From contig JASGCO010000008.1 of NCBI GenBank assembly GCA_030054095.1, positions 80,529 to 144,528 on the forward strand: a DNA stretch of 64,000 nucleotides, written 5' to 3'. This DNA comes from Sediminibacterium sp. (GTDB lineage: Bacteria > Bacteroidota > Bacteroidia > B-17B0 > Aurantibacillaceae). Below are positions 18,901 to 27,900 of the stretch, piece by piece. A program made the translations under genes and the position numbers. The notes below the pieces were generated by a model, which searched no databases, had not been told where the DNA came from, and saw nothing but the letters and a program-made list of their open reading frames with translations. Every line of letters begins with the position of its first letter. Position 1 is the stretch's first letter.

Positions 18901-21900
18901 TGAAAATTTTGGTAATATTATCTCTGAGAAACATTACCTGTTGTCCAACCCATATTACTTGTCCGCCTTTTGAAATAATCGGAAATTCAAGATAGGATTG
19001 CTGTTCTTCACTTTTTAACTGTTGCGCATAAAACAAGGCAACTTTCTTCCGGAAGTTAGGTTTTATTAATTCCTTAAAGTTTTTCTGCAGTAATTCGGTT
19101 TTGGGGTAACCGGTTACATTTACCGCAATATCATTAACGTAGGTAAAGAAACCTTCAGTGTCGGTTACATAAATAATATCTTTAGCATTTTCAACAATGT
19201 GCGAAAAGCGTTTTTCGTATTCCTGTTTATCTGTTACGTCATTTCCAATAGATACTGTTGTGCCGGTATCAAGGCGATTATTTTGCCATTGAACCCAGTA
19301 ATGCTTATTGCCTTTACCTTTAACAAGAGCAAGTCTCGTTTTAGGTAATGTGCCATCCAGAACGCTTTGTTTTACACTGTGGGCTTTTTCTTTGTCATTC
19401 TGAATAATCCACCACCCGTCACCCAAAATTTCTTTTTCACTATAACCTACCAGGCGGGTTAAGGCCTGATTAACAAATATGATTTGCCCGTTAGAGTTAG
19501 AAGCAATAATAAGCGAATTACCTTTGTTCATCACCGTGTCAGCAAAAATGAGCCGTTGACTTACGTTAAGCTTAATCAGAATGGAAATAAAACTAACGAA
19601 AAGGGCGGTAACGATAGCCAGAATGAACAGTGTAGTGTCGTACTCGGGCGACTGAGTCAATAAAGCCAGCAAAGTGGTTACAATAATGGTGAAAGCTGCA
19701 AAGTAAATATAGCGCCGTATCTGATCTATAATGAGTGTACTAACGGTAATACACACTGTAAGACTTACCACAGAATAAGAACTGATATGGGTTAGATAGG
19801 CATGCGTTGAGTAAGCAAGCATAATAAGAGTAAAGTTTAACAGGATAATTGTCTTTATGTTTTCCTGAACGAAGCGGCTAAGAAAGGTAAGCGCGCCTGA
19901 AATAGCTAACACTAGTCCAATAGCCAGCATAAAACCTAATCTCTCATCGAATCGATCGTTTACGACAGAATATATTACTTCTGCAAATGGTACAAAAAAA
20001 GCGGCAAAGAACAGCATCAAACGTGCTGTTTGCAGATTAATATACGAGTTGGTATCTTCATTGATCAGTTCTTTCCTGAAACGTTGGTTGTACCTGAAAA
20101 AGGAAGCAAATAGTACCAGGCAAATGCTCATAACAAGGAAACCAAAAAATCGTGTCCGCCAGAAAGGAGGTCGTTTGTAAAACGAAAGCCTGACCAATTC
20201 ACCCCAATTGCTGCTTTGTCCCTTTGCCCTTATGTCTACATTGATGCTGCCAGAGGGTAAATCCTGAATAAACAATTCCCCTCCTTCCCCTAGTTGTATC
20301 CATGTGTTATCTTTTTCCGAATTGATACGATAAGCATATTCTATGGGTTCATTGGTGCTGTATTTAATTCCTGAATAGTGAATGGTAATGCTTTCATCAT
20401 TGCTTTTCAGCGTTAAATTTTGAGGTAATCCGTTTTTGTCAATACTATATCCGTTTTTAACGAGATCAATCTCCTGACCATTTACCAATATTTCAGTAAC
20501 CAGTACTTTCGGAGAAATAAAACGTTGGTTAAGTAAATTATTAAAGAACAATAGGCCAGTATTGCTCCCCGCAATAATTTCTGCGCCATTGAAGGAACGC
20601 ACCATGCTGTTTTCCTGGAACTCAAATTCCTGAAAGTGGTTTTCAGGCATATAGTGATCTATATTTGTGGTTTTACTTTTTCTTTCAATAACGTTTATAA
20701 CGCCGGCTGTAGAAATCACAATGCGGTTTGTATCAACGATTTCGAGGTTTAAAATGTTATCTGAGGCAATACCATCTTTACTGGTCAGGTGTTCTGAAGT
20801 CTTATTTTTGAGGTTATAGATAAAAACGCCCATACAGTTTGTACTGACAAAAAGATAATGCTGCTTTAATCCAATTCCGGTAATACTAACGTCTTTAAAA
20901 TTTTGCCAACCCGGTAATTTAAACTCATGAATTTTAAATGATGAATCAAGGAAAAATAGGCCGTATTCCGTGCCAATCAGCAAAGTATCACCTCTGTTGG
21001 TTGGTTTAAGACAAGTAACATTAGCTGTAAATGGAACGTTAAGTGGGGTTGTAATGGCATTGCTAAGATGATGCATGTATAGTCTTCCATTGTCATCCGA
21101 AAAAAATAATTTGCCCCGAAACATTTTGATATTGGAAATTGTACCAGGTTCTTTTAATAGTTCTACAACTTCAGGGTGAATCTGGTTATGTTTGATCCAT
21201 CGCATTTTACCATTGGTATAGCCAATTGCAAATGATCCGTCTTGTAAGTCATTTAGTGAACATATACTGGAATCGGGTTTTGACAGAAGAGGTAATAAAT
21301 GATGATCTTTTAATATACTTACATATCCCTGACTCAGCACGAGAAATTGTTTAAGATTTTCATCTTTTAAAATGGTTTTAACACTACCTCCGGGAACAGT
21401 AAAATTTGTAATTCCGTTTTTTTTGTACTTGATTATACCATGTGTGGCTGTAGCTAGCCATAGATTTTCCTCCGAGTCACAAAAAATACTTATAATGTCA
21501 AGGTACTTTAGGCCGTTATTAATGGAAATGAGTTCAGAATAACCATTGGAATACTTTACCAGCCCCTGATTATAGGCTGCTGCCCATAATGTATTACTGC
21601 TGCGTTCATACTGAAGTGAAAGTATCCGTTGTGGTTCTTTCCCATTCAGGTCAAATTTTATACGACTGATTTGCTTCTTGTGTAAATAGTAAACTTCCCC
21701 GGTTTTTAATGCCAGATAGTAGGCTTCACCGTTCGCTTCTGTTAAATCACTAATAGGCTTGCTGATTAATGGACTGTCTGGCAAAACAGAAGCGGTTACC
21801 ACTTCTTTTTTATCAAGATTAAAAATGCACAATTTGCCTTTTTTTGTAACCAACCATAAATTATTTTTTCGGTCGAGCAGAAATTTATACAGGGATAACG

Positions 21901-22390
21901 AATCAATAGCGGTATGTGTGGTTACCTTTATAAAGTGATCTTCCTTTAGTTTGTAAAGCCCTTTGGTAGTTAATGCATAAACGGTATCCCCAAAACTGAA
22001 AATCTTGCTCAGATGATGATGGGTATTTTCACCATTGAAGGGAATTTTCCGGAAAAAAGGCCCTTTTCCCTGATACAAATTATCTGAAGTGTTGAAATAA
22101 TAATCTGATTTTGTTTCACAAAAGGAATGGATCGCTTCATGAAAAAAAGGATTATCCTGTATCTTTAAATTACTAAACGAGTAACTATCGTAAACCCTTC
22201 CGCCCTGGTCGAAACCAAACCACATTAAGCCATATTTACTTTGATAAATAGAGGTGACGTGTTCCGATGGAATATTAGCGTTTAGTCCGTAATAATCAAA
22301 CGAATAACTTTGCGCCCTGCTTTTTGCGCTTAACAGCAAAATGAGAAGGACAATTACTTTAATGTTTGTTATGTATTTGTATAATACCAC
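15941..22390 (-). CDS. Giant reg_prop/Y_Y_Y-PAS-GAF sensor with SpoIIE phosphatase output
   Basis: 2149 residues. Order: signal peptide (1 to about 27); periplasmic reg_prop beta-propeller of ligand-binding type (about 28-630); Y_Y_Y domain (about 640-735); one TM helix near 745 and six more between about 775 and 945; PAS (about 950-1055); PAS (about 1060-1180); four GAF-like domains separated by coiled-coil linkers with the recurring phrase AAKNEEI (about 1195-1885); PP2C-type SpoIIE phosphatase (about 1893-2149) with ADCTGHGVSGSLL and TTDGYIDQ metal-site motifs. It would dephosphorylate an anti-sigma-factor antagonist or similar partner in response to an extracytoplasmic signal. No partner anti-sigma or STAS gene is adjacent. 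The start is GTG; no ATG lies before the signal peptide. Confidence 0.88.
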   Translation of the reverse strand: MVLYKYITNIKVIVLLILLLSAKSRAQSYSFDYYGLNANIPSEHVTSIYQSKYGLMWFGFDQGGRVYDSYSFSNLKIQDNPFFHEAIHSFCETKSDYYFNTSDNLYQGKGPFFRKIPFNGENTHHHLSKIFSFGDTVYALTTKGLYKLKEDHFIKVTTHTAIDSLSLYKFLLDRKNNLWLVTKKGKLCIFNLDKKEVVTASVLPDSPLISKPISDLTEANGEAYYLALKTGEVYYLHKKQISRIKFDLNGKEPQRILSLQYERSSNTLWAAAYNQGLVKYSNGYSELISINNGLKYLDIISIFCDSEENLWLATATHGIIKYKKNGITNFTVPGGSVKTILKDENLKQFLVLSQGYVSILKDHHLLPLLSKPDSSICSLNDLQDGSFAIGYTNGKMRWIKHNQIHPEVVELLKEPGTISNIKMFRGKLFFSDDNGRLYMHHLSNAITTPLNVPFTANVTCLKPTNRGDTLLIGTEYGLFFLDSSFKIHEFKLPGWQNFKDVSITGIGLKQHYLFVSTNCMGVFIYNLKNKTSEHLTSKDGIASDNILNLEIVDTNRIVISTAGVINVIERKSKTTNIDHYMPENHFQEFEFQENSMVRSFNGAEIIAGSNTGLLFFNNLLNQRFISPKVLVTEILVNGQEIDLVKNGYSIDKNGLPQNLTLKSNDESITIHYSGIKYSTNEPIEYAYRINSEKDNTWIQLGEGGELFIQDLPSGSINVDIRAKGQSSNWGELVRLSFYKRPPFWRTRFFGFLVMSICLVLFASFFRYNQRFRKELINEDTNSYINLQTARLMLFFAAFFVPFAEVIYSVVNDRFDERLGFMLAIGLVLAISGALTFLSRFVQENIKTIILLNFTLIMLAYSTHAYLTHISSYSVVSLTVCITVSTLIIDQIRRYIYFAAFTIIVTTLLALLTQSPEYDTTLFILAIVTALFVSFISILIKLNVSQRLIFADTVMNKGNSLIIASNSNGQIIFVNQALTRLVGYSEKEILGDGWWIIQNDKEKAHSVKQSVLDGTLPKTRLALVKGKGNKHYWVQWQNNRLDTGTTVSIGNDVTDKQEYEKRFSHIVENAKDIIYVTDTEGFFTYVNDIAVNVTGYPKTELLQKNFKELIKPNFRKKVALFYAQQLKSEEQQSYLEFPIISKGGQVIWVGQQVMFLRDNITKIFTGTQAICRDITLRVEAEDKLRIANNDLKMLNEIKEIILRNAEDQDQLAEGVLKKLHSNRRAYECFSLGLLSKDLVIKQYGTDHLNSNILYSSYTLDEGALRSIEISGSRIIQESTNFPHYLLQDAKLFNTKNHALSIPIKTDTKVFGYLNLFSKDHTPYTSDYLSVLDDVVSYLSTNLNQQEQKQIISAKNEEIRLYLTKLENINNELQYENILKENVIYARDIEDVCNRLLTHIIATTVKSYCYSFNILDMEQENLLIYQGFKSKGFKRYSIEVTEKMKTLIFKSQSLLYIYDPDSPVNDSLKLFKQPIEGLTCALLAPIQTLTNRYGFMGVYTASPEPYNHEDLRKTEAIAEILSSFVSQYYAKQAINIRNKQIQKYSKQLEHINTNLEEQNRIKQLIISIKERDVLFHRLLLMTISQSRFAQGYAINIFNKKTNEITVYSIRRHNTISFREIIAATPLQIEKLEKLDGKIINFSDVDFIPVYDLLHVFKQPCINAKTMMFKHISNADSVIGLICTYSFLENIYEESDVKYLADLASSLQNFISKDEQSHIIAAKNEEIEKNSKRLELLNEARKLLINNTDLTGIYKNLIELLFNRIDNIHRISFLIFNPGNTMGQLYYMDSMSLSVENKQIYTAQLPTLPYFEENKEYDLPDLESKPNLTDDDQHWLNVKMRSVYCVPVFVNGKLFGAINMLSRNRDNFAEQKPIIRQLKESVSLIIEQILYKDIISQKNKDINDNIAYAKRIQTAIMPSALTLKQLLPKSILFFEQRDNLGGDFYWFQKVNQSLILAIADCTGHGVSGSLLTILSSNTIQQAVTEKGFTDPAHILEYLNISIRNALNQTNSETEILDGLDISCVNFDPESRLLLYSGAMHNLYIVRDQEIMELRGNRLPIGSFQISHGNHFTTHMMAMKPGDLVVCTTDGYIDQFGNYTNKRFGRLKFKDLLLELARMSNENREEHIKQTHLNWKGPNQQTDDICLMCFEVE

Positions 22391-22585
22391 TAAATCGTTT
22401 AAAAATACGCAATCAGCTACTGCTATACAAGTAAATTTGTTTTAAATTCCTTTCAGATAAGATAAAAGACATAGGGTAATTGCAGGTAGAGTTATTAATA
22501 ACAGGGTCTTAATAAGTTGTCTATCAGTGCCCTGCACCTTATTATTAATTATACCAAATTTAACTAAATATTATAAACAGTTTAT

Positions 22586-24733
22586 ATGTTGTTTCGCGAT
22601 ATAAGACAGTACGTGGCGCTTGTTTGGTTTATGGGCATTTTAGCCGGCGCCAATGCCCAGAAAACCAGGGATTTACGGGAAGACGCGTATTATCAACTGG
22701 AAAATAAAGAGTACAGCAAAGCGTATTACTTGTTCGATCAGTTGTATAACAAGGATCCGAAAAATCTGGATTACAAATACCGTTTGGCGTTTTGCTGCCT
22801 TAATTACCCTGAAAAGAAGGCAAGGGCTATTGAGTTATTTGAGGAATTAAAGACAACAGGCCAACTGAAAGATGTAGATTTTTATCTCGGAAAAGCATAT
22901 CATTTGAATTACCGTTTTGATGAAGCTATTTCTTATACCCAAAAATATCTGGATGAGCATAAAAATACCAAGGTTAAAGATGCCGAGTGGCCGCTTGTTG
23001 AAGAGGCTGGGTTGTTAATGATAAACAGTACAAACGGACGTAATATCGGTAATATGAAAGTAAAAGCGAACATCCGTAATGTGGGGGCGCCGGTTAATAC
23101 GGAAGAGGATGAGTATGTACCTGTAATTACGACCGATGAAGCAACCATGATTTATACCTATCGGGGCAAAAAAAGTCTGGGAGGGATTATAGATGATAAT
23201 CAAAAGCCGGATCCCGAATTCGGTTATTATCACGAAGATATTTATATAACTAACCGGGCTCAGGATTCCTCATGGCAGACAGGAACCGGAATTGCTTCTA
23301 TTAATACCAATGTGCACGATGCGGCTATTGCGGTTTCGCCCGACGGACAAACATTGTTTACCTTTACCAGCACCAAAAAGGACAGCGGAGATGTTTATGT
23401 CAGCCGTTTGACAGGAACAGAGTTTGGCAAGCCGGAACGACTTAATGATAATATTAATACAACCTCATGGGAAGGAAGTTGTTCTATTTCAGCAGACGGA
23501 CGATTTCTTTACTTTGCCAGTGAGCGTCCGGACGGATATGGTGGAAGGGATATCTGGGTAAGTGCATGGGAGAACGGAGATTGGGGACCCGCTAAAAATC
23601 TCGGAGACAAAGTAAATACACCGTATGATGATGATGCCCCATTTATCCATCCGGATGGTATTACATTGTTTTTCAGTTCAAAGGGGCACAGTAGTATTGG
23701 TGGTTACGATATTATGTTTACCATAAAGAAAGACAATGACTGGTTGCCACCTCAGAACATGGGAATACCTTTAAATACGACGGAAGATGACAGGTATTAT
23801 GTGATTAACTCCAGTGGAACCCGTGGATACTTTAGTAGTAACCGTGGAGGAACAGGAGGTTTAGGTAAGTACGATATTTATGTGGTGGAGCCGGGAATAC
23901 TCGGTGAAAAGCCGGTTGTTGCCATGTTGAAGGGAACAGTTTATGGGGATGATAAGCCAATTGAAAGTAAAGTGGAAGTCATTAAAAATCCGGGAAACAT
24001 TGCTTTAGGGCCTTATTTTTCTAATAAAGTAAGTGGTAAATACCTTATGGCGGTTAGTCCCGGTGCATCGTATCGTCTTAAAATTATTGCCGATGGTTTT
24101 GAACCATTGGAAGAGGATCTGGATGTAGAAGGGTTGAGCAAATACGTTGAGTTAAAAAAGGACTTTTACCTTTATTCACCCGCAGCCATTGCTAAACGAA
24201 AACAAGCCAGCCTCAATCAAATGCTGGATAGTATTTTCAACAAAGTAACCAATGCCGAGCCTTTAAATAAAGATGTTAAGACCACTGAGCCGGTTAATAA
24301 GGAACCAACGGCTAATGATCCTGTGGTTAAAAATGTGCCGTGTGGCGGACAACAGGCCTTACCCGATTTTGCACCATTAAAAGGTAAGTCGTTAAATGAT
24401 AGGGCAACCTACGAGAAATTATTAAACATGGCCGGTAATTATTGTGCAGAGGGTCTGGTGTTTAAAGTTCAGATTGCGGCTTACCGTAAGCCTGAAAATT
24501 ATAAATACCAACGTTTGTTAGAATATGGTCAACCGGAACAGGTGAATTATCCGGATGGGATTACCCGCTTTACGCAAATGCAGTTTGCAACACTTAAGGA
24601 AGCCGAAAAGCAGCGGCAGAAAGCCATAGCGAAAGGTCAGACGGATGCCTGGGTGGTGGCTTTCAGTAATGGTAAACGGTATACATTGGAAGAGTTGATC
24701 ATGCTGGATTTCCTGGGCAAATCGGTAAACTGA
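22586..24733 (+). CDS. TPR-PD40 propeller protein with C-terminal SPOR-like domain
   Basis: 715 residues with a signal peptide ending near ANAQ. TPR-like repeats (about 30-125) precede a WD40-like PD40 beta-propeller (about 150-440) with repeated 'DGxTLFFxSxxx-GGYDI' blades. A carboxypeptidase-regulatory-like beta-sandwich follows (about 445-525), then a low-complexity linker and a SPOR-like domain (about 625-705, VFKVQIAAYRKPENY). In PorE-type proteins of the T9SS, TPR, propeller and CRD are followed by an OmpA peptidoglycan-binding domain; here a SPOR-like module occupies that place. It probably links an envelope complex to the cell wall, which is inference from architecture. Confidence 0.8.
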   Translation: MLFRDIRQYVALVWFMGILAGANAQKTRDLREDAYYQLENKEYSKAYYLFDQLYNKDPKNLDYKYRLAFCCLNYPEKKARAIELFEELKTTGQLKDVDFYLGKAYHLNYRFDEAISYTQKYLDEHKNTKVKDAEWPLVEEAGLLMINSTNGRNIGNMKVKANIRNVGAPVNTEEDEYVPVITTDEATMIYTYRGKKSLGGIIDDNQKPDPEFGYYHEDIYITNRAQDSSWQTGTGIASINTNVHDAAIAVSPDGQTLFTFTSTKKDSGDVYVSRLTGTEFGKPERLNDNINTTSWEGSCSISADGRFLYFASERPDGYGGRDIWVSAWENGDWGPAKNLGDKVNTPYDDDAPFIHPDGITLFFSSKGHSSIGGYDIMFTIKKDNDWLPPQNMGIPLNTTEDDRYYVINSSGTRGYFSSNRGGTGGLGKYDIYVVEPGILGEKPVVAMLKGTVYGDDKPIESKVEVIKNPGNIALGPYFSNKVSGKYLMAVSPGASYRLKIIADGFEPLEEDLDVEGLSKYVELKKDFYLYSPAAIAKRKQASLNQMLDSIFNKVTNAEPLNKDVKTTEPVNKEPTANDPVVKNVPCGGQQALPDFAPLKGKSLNDRATYEKLLNMAGNYCAEGLVFKVQIAAYRKPENYKYQRLLEYGQPEQVNYPDGITRFTQMQFATLKEAEKQRQKAIAKGQTDAWVVAFSNGKRYTLEELIMLDFLGKSVN

Positions 24734-24776
24734 TGCGTATGTAATTTTAAGGTCCTTTTTCCGTTATTTTCCTGAG

Positions 24777-25355
24777 ATGATCAGACAAATAACACGTATT
24801 TTGCTTATTGTGACATGGTGCGGACCTGTTTGGGCCCAGAAGTCAGGTGCAGCGCAGCGACTAAGGGAAGCCCTTCTGTTTTGTCAAAAGAACAACTTAA
24901 ATACAGATTATTGTTTTTTAGTTAACCTTGGGGTTCATTCTGGAAAGAACCGGTTCGAAGTATGGAACTTTACAACCGCTCAACTTGTGTATTCTGGTTT
25001 ATGTTGCCACGGATACGGTGGAGCTAGTACAGAAACTGCCCCCGAGTTCAGTAATAAAACAGGTAGCAATTGTACGGCATCAGGAAAATACAAAACGGGT
25101 AAACGTGCTTATAGTAACTGGGGTATTAATGTGCATTACAAATTACATGGACTCGAAAAAACAAACAGTAACGCCTATAAACGGATCATTGTGTTGCATT
25201 CCTACGATCAGGTGCCTGAAAAGGAAATCTACCCCAGTCATTTGCCTTTGGGATGGAGCATGGGCTGTCCGGTGATAGATAATGCACTGATGAAAAAGGT
25301 AGATGTGCTTCTTAAAAAAAGCCGTAAACCAGTATTGTTATGGATTTATAATTAA
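24777..25355 (+). CDS. L,D-transpeptidase catalytic domain-like protein (YkuD_2 type)
   Basis: 192 residues with a signal peptide (1 to about 20) and one domain. The catalytic signature is SMGCPV with C164, preceded by LHSY (H141), in the arrangement of the murein L,D-transpeptidase catalytic-domain-like family (PF13645). Family members are thought to form or break peptidoglycan crosslinks in the periplasm, and few have been tested. It lies 43 bp after the PD40-SPOR gene on the same strand, so a shared role at the cell wall is plausible. Confidence 0.82.
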   Translation: MIRQITRILLIVTWCGPVWAQKSGAAQRLREALLFCQKNNLNTDYCFLVNLGVHSGKNRFEVWNFTTAQLVYSGLCCHGYGGASTETAPEFSNKTGSNCTASGKYKTGKRAYSNWGINVHYKLHGLEKTNSNAYKRIIVLHSYDQVPEKEIYPSHLPLGWSMGCPVIDNALMKKVDVLLKKSRKPVLLWIYN

Positions 25356-25359
25356 GTAG

Positions 25360-26124
25360 TTATGCTTTGCGGCATACGTATAACATTTCGCCTGCCGGTA
25401 AACGGTAACGATCAACCAACTCCGGACCAAGCGTATTAACAAAGTCATCAACTGTAACCTTAAAGCCGGCTTGTGCCAGTTTATCTTTGTAATCCAGACC
25501 AAATAAACGCACATGGTCTTTTTGCCAAAAGTGTTTTTCCCGATCGGCTTCGGTTACAATGGTCTTATCTTCGTAAGTGGTGGCACGTGTGGTATCTAAA
25601 GGAACCTGAAAAATGCCCCAGCCACCCGGACGCATGATACGATATAATTCGCCCATACAGACCTGTGCATCTTCTACGTGTTCCAGTACGTGATTGCAAA
25701 AAATTACATCAAAACTGTTGTCTTCGAAAGGGGCTTTGTGCAAGTCGAAATGAATATCAGCAATAGGGCTATTATAATCTCCTGTGGTATAATCCAGATT
25801 TTTTTGTGCTTTAAACAATTTATAAAAGCATTGCTCGGGAGCAATGTGCAACATTTTGTATGGCTTTGTAAAAAAGTCCGTTTTCTGTTTAAGGTAAAGC
25901 CAGAGCAAACGGTGGCGCTCCAGTGATAAACTACCGGGGCATAGAACATTATCACGTTTGGCCCGTCCGCCATACCCATAAGGTAAAAATTTACGGTAGG
26001 TTTTTCCGCTGATAGGATCTTCGTAGCGGTTGCCGTAATAGAGTAAAGGCGCTATTTTGCTGAACAATAAACTTAATTTGATCAGGATAGGGCGGGGTAT
26101 GGTACGTAATAAAAAATGAAACAC
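25360..26124 (-). CDS. SAM-dependent methyltransferase (type 11-like)
   Basis: 254 residues with a Rossmann-like methyltransferase core: YTTGDYNSPIADIHFDLHKA (acidic loop) and FDVIFCNHVLEHVEDAQ (motifs IV and V), then MRPGGWGIFQVPLD. The N-terminal part carries an unusual basic segment (GYGGRAKRDNVLCPGSLSL) resembling the start of SAM-methyltransferases next to envelope genes. The substrate is unknown. The start is GTG at 26124, 21 bp after the papain-like protease stop on the same strand. Confidence 0.85.
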   Translation of the reverse strand: MFHFLLRTIPRPILIKLSLLFSKIAPLLYYGNRYEDPISGKTYRKFLPYGYGGRAKRDNVLCPGSLSLERHRLLWLYLKQKTDFFTKPYKMLHIAPEQCFYKLFKAQKNLDYTTGDYNSPIADIHFDLHKAPFEDNSFDVIFCNHVLEHVEDAQVCMGELYRIMRPGGWGIFQVPLDTTRATTYEDKTIVTEADREKHFWQKDHVRLFGLDYKDKLAQAGFKVTVDDFVNTLGPELVDRYRLPAGEMLYVCRKA

Positions 26125-26145
26125 GTTAGTACTTTAATTAATGGG

Positions 26146-27714
26146 TTATTGTTTTTGAACTTCAATAATAAATGGAACAATATTTTTATCTTTTGTTTCA
26201 GCGCTAAACGAAATACTGTTGCCGTTTCCAAAACGGATATCTTTAATCTCATCCTGAGCGCAAAGATTCATAATCCGTTGTGCGAAGTCGGTTTGCTTAT
26301 CGGCGTTAAGTTTATCATTAAAGGCTTTGTAGTCCAGTTTCTCTTTGGTTACTAACACCGCAAAATAATCTTTATTACCGATTTTATCCGGCTCCATGCT
26401 GTAATCTCTCGGAAAAACCCGGGTACCTGTAATGCCGCAATATGCCGAGTGTTTTGGCGTGTAAGGGAACAGTATATAACTCCCGTTGTCGCTTTCCTTG
26501 CCAAAAATATAAACAAAACACTCTACGTTATTGCTGATTTTCATTTTAAATTTTTGACCAATGCGCAATGGGCTGCTGACTTTATAAAAGTTCTGCCCAA
26601 TAGTACTAAGAGGAATGTCTTTTTTACTTTCTTTATCCATTAAGGAGATGGTACATTCCAGTCTGGTTTGATTGGCCTTATCGGGCATGGCATCCATACC
26701 ATAGGCTTCGTTGGTAAAAAATACAAAGTCCTTGTAGCTTACCCAGGCTTTACCATTTTTCCCCCAACGAGGGCCCCAGCTGTTTTGGATAAGGAAAGCA
26801 CCATCATCGGTAAACGCTTTATCGTCGTAACCAATCACGCACATACAATGTCCGCCAAATCCGTTTTTATCATAATCACTTTGTCTCGGACTCCACACTT
26901 CTTTTCCTTCCATGTCCTGCATAAAGCTACCACCAACGCTCATACCAATAATAACAGGCGCGTTATGTGCCAGATTTTGCCGGATTGCGTTCACATCTAC
27001 CGTGTAATCATCTCCGCTTATACTTAAACGGTTAGCGCCACGCATACGGAATTTGGCGGCATCCTGTAGCTGATAATTGTCTGGCTTTTTCTCACACGAA
27101 TTCTCATCGTACGGAAACGCGTTAAACGGAACAGAGCCGGTATTGGTAAGCAGTTTAACCGCTTCGGTAATATAAGTTCCCTGACAACCCTCCAAACCAA
27201 TCTGATTATAAGTAAAAGCCGGACTAAAAGCGATCTGATTAGGATCTTTTCCTGTTGAAATGGCTTCAAGTATGGTGCGGCCATAATACGTACTTCCCCA
27301 GCCTACACAGGAGCCCTGTTGCCCCTGATCTTTTGCGGTAGGCGTAAACCTTTCTAAAGATACCCGTTCTGGTAAAGGTTCGCCATTATCCAATGCCGCG
27401 TACACTTCATTTTTATCATAAACGGTTTGATCAAGCGTGGCACCACGGCTATAGGTTGATTGCGATTGTTTTTCCTGATTTTCACCACCCGATGCTCCAC
27501 TACAGCCCCCTTTAAATAAGAAGAATGCGCCGCCAATAACAATAGCAACAATCAGTAATTTAGGGTTGCGCATAAGCAAAGGCAATAACATGCCAATGAA
27601 CCCACCACCCGGAAATCCGCCACCACCTCCACCGCCACGACCGGGATTACGTCCTTCCTGATTACCGGAGTATCCTCCGTTTGAATCATTATCTTCTGTC
27701 ATTCGAATAGGCAT
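26146..27714 (-). CDS. Membrane-anchored papain-like (C1) cysteine protease
   Basis: 522 residues. The N-terminus is a Gly/Asn-rich stretch followed by one TM helix (about 50-68). A C1A peptidase domain (about 115-335) has a complete triad: C136 in QGSCVGWGS, H289 in GGHCMCVIGYDD and N311 in NSWGPRWG; the oxyanion Gln lies just before C136. A C-terminal domain (about 350-520) resembles DUF4384-type surface/lipoprotein modules. The Gly-rich segment plus 'LLMRNPKLLI' helix resembles the N-terminus of YpfJ-type putative neutral zinc metallopeptidases, an apparent domain swap. The protease domain is predicted to face the periplasm. Confidence 0.85.
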   Translation of the reverse strand: MPIRMTEDNDSNGGYSGNQEGRNPGRGGGGGGGFPGGGFIGMLLPLLMRNPKLLIVAIVIGGAFFLFKGGCSGASGGENQEKQSQSTYSRGATLDQTVYDKNEVYAALDNGEPLPERVSLERFTPTAKDQGQQGSCVGWGSTYYGRTILEAISTGKDPNQIAFSPAFTYNQIGLEGCQGTYITEAVKLLTNTGSVPFNAFPYDENSCEKKPDNYQLQDAAKFRMRGANRLSISGDDYTVDVNAIRQNLAHNAPVIIGMSVGGSFMQDMEGKEVWSPRQSDYDKNGFGGHCMCVIGYDDKAFTDDGAFLIQNSWGPRWGKNGKAWVSYKDFVFFTNEAYGMDAMPDKANQTRLECTISLMDKESKKDIPLSTIGQNFYKVSSPLRIGQKFKMKISNNVECFVYIFGKESDNGSYILFPYTPKHSAYCGITGTRVFPRDYSMEPDKIGNKDYFAVLVTKEKLDYKAFNDKLNADKQTDFAQRIMNLCAQDEIKDIRFGNGNSISFSAETKDKNIVPFIIEVQKQ

Positions 27715-27900
27715 AACAAACTGTTTTAATCAGTTATAAAAATACAGCAAACATTCCAATAATTAAATTTTTGTGAATAAGTGCAACCTAAAGGTAAATT
27801 GCTGCATCTTTTTGTTGCATCCGGTAATGTTATGCCAGAAAAGAGGAGTAAATTAGTCAAAACAAGGGTGAACTAAACATCTGTTATAAGATTAAACGTA

